Positions 61,696-64,000 of a DNA stretch of 64,000 nucleotides are shown one piece after another. The notes under the pieces were generated by a model. It was not told the origin of the DNA, did no database searches, and saw only the letters and a list, made by a program, of their open reading frames with translations. The stretch comes from Chitinophagaceae bacterium (lineage in GTDB: Bacteria; Bacteroidota; Bacteroidia; Chitinophagales; Chitinophagaceae). Numbering within the stretch: the first letter of the stretch is position 1; each line of letters starts with the position of its first letter. The stretch spans positions 22,528 to 86,527 of the forward strand of contig CAHJWK010000004.1 in the NCBI GenBank assembly GCA_903642275.1, written 5' to 3'. The position numbers and the translations under genes are program-made.

Positions 61696-62826
61696 ATGAA
61701 GAAAACGATGCTGTTTGTGTTGAGCTTGTGTATGTTTAATCATGCTTTTCTTCAAACCAATACAGGCATTCTTATTCATAACGAAAAGAAGATTGATTCC
61801 ATTTTTAAATCAGTTTATAAAGATTCACTGCCAGGTGTCTCTGTTGGTTTAATATATCATGGTAAAAATGTTTTTAATGAAAGTTATGGCATTAATAATC
61901 TTCAAAAAAAAGATAAGCTGACTACAGTTTCAAACTTCAACATCTGTTCATTAACCAAACAATTTACGGCTGTAGCAATATTGCAGTTAGAAGAAAAAAA
62001 GTTATTATCGCCGAGTGATAAGATAAGCAGGTTCTTTCCAGACATGAATAAAAAAGTAGCTGATATAATAACTGTGCAACAATTGCTTTCACATACTTCC
62101 GGCTTGATTGATCATTATAATCATACCAACACAGCCAACATGCATCATGCGCATGATAGTGATGTATATAATGCTATTAAAAATGTTGATTCAACTTATT
62201 TTGTTTCGGGTACACATTTCAGATACAGCAATACCGCTTTTTGTTTACTGGCGCTGATAATAGAAAAGCTCAGTGGCTTAAGTTACAATGATTATATGAT
62301 GCAAAATATATTCAAGCCTGCAGGAATGAATACTACAATTGTGTGGAATGAAAAAGCTAATATATCAAACGAAGTAACCGGTTACAGCTATGATAGCAGC
62401 ACAAATAAATTTAATCAATCAGGCGCAGATGAACATATATTTTTTTCAACGGAAGGTGATGGCGGCATCTACACTTCTGTGCATGATTATGAGCAATGGT
62501 TTATGGCTTTGCAAAGCGGAAAACTGTGTTCGAAAGACTTAATCAATAAAGCACGTTCCATTCAGTATTTAATTGACACAACACATAAAACAGGTTATGG
62601 TTATGGATGGTTTGTTGATGAAACTCAAACAATTAAAAAAGTATATCATAGTGGTGATAATGGTGGTTTCAAAACGTATAGCTTTACTATTCCATTCGAA
62701 AATTTTATGATTGTTATACTTTCAAACCGCGATGATATCAATATTGAAAATATTGTTCAGCAAGTAGTTGAATTATTATTGCCGCAGTTTCGTTCTTTTA
62801 CGCCTGTTGAAGTGCTGACATCTTAA
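61696..62826 (+). CDS. Serine hydrolase (class C beta-lactamase fold)
   Basis: 376 aa with a signal peptide (about 1-19, MKKTMLFVLSLCMFNHAF). SLTK with Ser85 and Lys88, YSN with Tyr177 and Asn179, and a C-terminal HSGDNGG box complete the three motifs of class C serine hydrolases. Members include D-aminopeptidases, esterases and beta-lactamases. Probably in one transcript with the M20 gene before and the esterase after (33 bp). Confidence 0.9.
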   Translation: MKKTMLFVLSLCMFNHAFLQTNTGILIHNEKKIDSIFKSVYKDSLPGVSVGLIYHGKNVFNESYGINNLQKKDKLTTVSNFNICSLTKQFTAVAILQLEEKKLLSPSDKISRFFPDMNKKVADIITVQQLLSHTSGLIDHYNHTNTANMHHAHDSDVYNAIKNVDSTYFVSGTHFRYSNTAFCLLALIIEKLSGLSYNDYMMQNIFKPAGMNTTIVWNEKANISNEVTGYSYDSSTNKFNQSGADEHIFFSTEGDGGIYTSVHDYEQWFMALQSGKLCSKDLINKARSIQYLIDTTHKTGYGYGWFVDETQTIKKVYHSGDNGGFKTYSFTIPFENFMIVILSNRDDINIENIVQQVVELLLPQFRSFTPVEVLTS

Positions 62827-62859
62827 TTCAAAAAATAATTTATAAACATAATCGCAGCT

Positions 62860-64000
62860 ATGAAAAAATTATACTTCTTATTATTTGTATTTATTACAGT
62901 TGTTAGTAACGCACAAACCTTTCGCGTAAGTATTGCAGATTCTTTAAAGCAATCAACACTTGATGGCCGTTTGTTATTGTTATTATCAAACAACAAAAAT
63001 GAGGAACCACGGTTTCAAGTCAATGATGCTGCACATACACAGCTTGTGTTTGGCATTGATGTAAACGACTGGTCGCCCAAAAGTGATGAGTTGGTTGACA
63101 TGCATGCGTTCGGTTACCCTATGGAAAGGTTAAAAGATGTTCCTGCAGGCGATTACTACGTCCAGGTATTGCTGCACAAGTATGAGACCTTTCATCTGCA
63201 GACCGGACAAACCGTAAAGTTGCCGATGGACAGAGGTGAGGGCCAGCATTGGAATAGTGCGCCAGGCAATATTTATTCAACACCAATTAAAATCCATTTC
63301 GATCCAAATACATCCAATGAAATTCATTTGGTGATCAATAATATTATTCCGCCAATAAAAGAACCGGAAGACACGAAGTATGTAAAACATATAAAAATTC
63401 AAAGCAAATTACTGACTGCTTTTTGGGGCAGGCCAATGTATATTGGTGCTCATATTTTATTGCCTGAAGGTTTTGATGAACATCCAAACGTGCATTATCC
63501 TTTGGCAATTTTTCATGGCCATTTCCCTGAAGACATCAGTGACTTTCGCACTACGCCGCCTGATGAAAATTTAAAACCTGATACAAGTGAACGCTTTCGC
63601 ATTTCAGGCTATAATAAAATTGTGCAGCAGGAGGATTATAAGTTTTATAAATTATGGGCAGGAAAAAATTTTCCGAGAGTTTTAGTAGTTGAAATACAAC
63701 ATGCCAATCCGTATTATGATGATTCTTATGCAGTGAATTCTGCTAACCTTGGTCCGTACGGTGATGCTATTACCTATGAATTAATTCCTGAAATCGAAAA
63801 GCGTTTTCGCGGTATCGGCAAAGGCTGGGCAAGATTCATGTATGGCGGCTCAACAGGTGGTTGGGAAGTACTGGCTGCACAGGTTTTTTATCCTGATGAA
63901 TACAATGGTTGTTATGCTGCTTGCCCTGACCCTGTTGACTTTCACAACTACACAACGATGGATATTTATAATAACAAGAATGCTTATTATGTGGAAAGTG
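62860..64000 (+). CDS. Alpha/beta-hydrolase (putative esterase), 3' end outside window
   Basis: 380 codons visible, still open at the window end. Signal peptide about 1-19 (MKKLYFLLFVFITVVSNAQ). The N-terminal ~160 residues are beta-rich; the catalytic domain starts near LTAFWGRPMYIGAHILLPEG. The nucleophile elbow GGSTGGWE is near residue 330. It resembles the esterase D/enterochelin-esterase type of Bacteroidota. Third gene in a row encoding an exported hydrolase. Confidence 0.85.
   Translation, partial: MKKLYFLLFVFITVVSNAQTFRVSIADSLKQSTLDGRLLLLLSNNKNEEPRFQVNDAAHTQLVFGIDVNDWSPKSDELVDMHAFGYPMERLKDVPAGDYYVQVLLHKYETFHLQTGQTVKLPMDRGEGQHWNSAPGNIYSTPIKIHFDPNTSNEIHLVINNIIPPIKEPEDTKYVKHIKIQSKLLTAFWGRPMYIGAHILLPEGFDEHPNVHYPLAIFHGHFPEDISDFRTTPPDENLKPDTSERFRISGYNKIVQQEDYKFYKLWAGKNFPRVLVVEIQHANPYYDDSYAVNSANLGPYGDAITYELIPEIEKRFRGIGKGWARFMYGGSTGGWEVLAAQVFYPDEYNGCYAACPDPVDFHNYTTMDIYNNKNAYYVES

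Overview
The window looks like a chromosomal segment of a Bacteroidota bacterium, most likely a Chitinophagaceae relative. The signs are a C-terminal type IX secretion (T9SS) sorting domain, DUF5686, DUF6266 and DUF1543 proteins, a fused alpha/beta 2-oxoacid dehydrogenase E1, TAnnTTTG-type promoter boxes, little Shine-Dalgarno signal and moderate, AT-leaning composition. All homology calls were made by reading the sequence; no search was run.

Layout. 1-4.6 kb: envelope genes (PRC-barrel fragment, OmpA-like protein), a TMEM175-type channel and an ABC exporter. 4.9-10.2 kb: a large secreted FG-GAP/IPT protein, an SDR oxidoreductase and an AraC regulator. 10.4-18.4 kb: a small membrane protein, a YD-repeat/AAA+ ATPase fusion, a neprosin-type glutamic peptidase and a GH9 glucanase. 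18.5-28.6 kb: an accessory island. A TdeIII-like restriction-modification operon (methyltransferase, ParB-like protein, Mrr-like nuclease, restriction enzyme) and a GH5 glucanase lie between two outward-facing paralogous cassettes. Each cassette is a 89-aa helix-turn-helix gene, a direct-repeat array with an exact 11-bp period, and a DUF6266 gene. 28.6-37 kb: a TetR/MFS efflux pair with two copies of one palindromic operator, a beta-lactamase-fold lipoprotein, an aldo/keto reductase and a DUF5686 protein, with gene remnants between them.

37-44.4 kb is core genome: radC, prs, rplY, pth, an FAH-family hydrolase, the E1 fusion, small membrane or lipoproteins and tRNA-Met. 44.4-64 kb: an aminotransferase, a candidate structured RNA, GAF and MBL proteins, a ligD split at an in-frame A AAA AAG slippery site, YjbR, a D-aminoacylase-like lipoprotein, dnaE, an SRPBCC protein, uvrB, an M20 amidohydrolase, a serine hydrolase and an esterase cut by the window end.

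The most unusual signals are: (1) the paired HTH/11-bp array/DUF6266 cassettes around the island; (2) six dispersed copies of the 5' end of a vsr (very short patch repair) gene, all on the + strand between 1 and 20.5 kb, some with a promoter box just before the ATG; (3) the ligD frameshift site; (4) the R-M operon with inserted ParB-like and Mrr-like genes; (5) a small 83-aa gene present once intact and twice as pseudogene, two copies bracketing the GH5 gene; (6) the YD-repeat/AAA+ fusion. Intergenic regions are also littered with several short dispersed repeat families.
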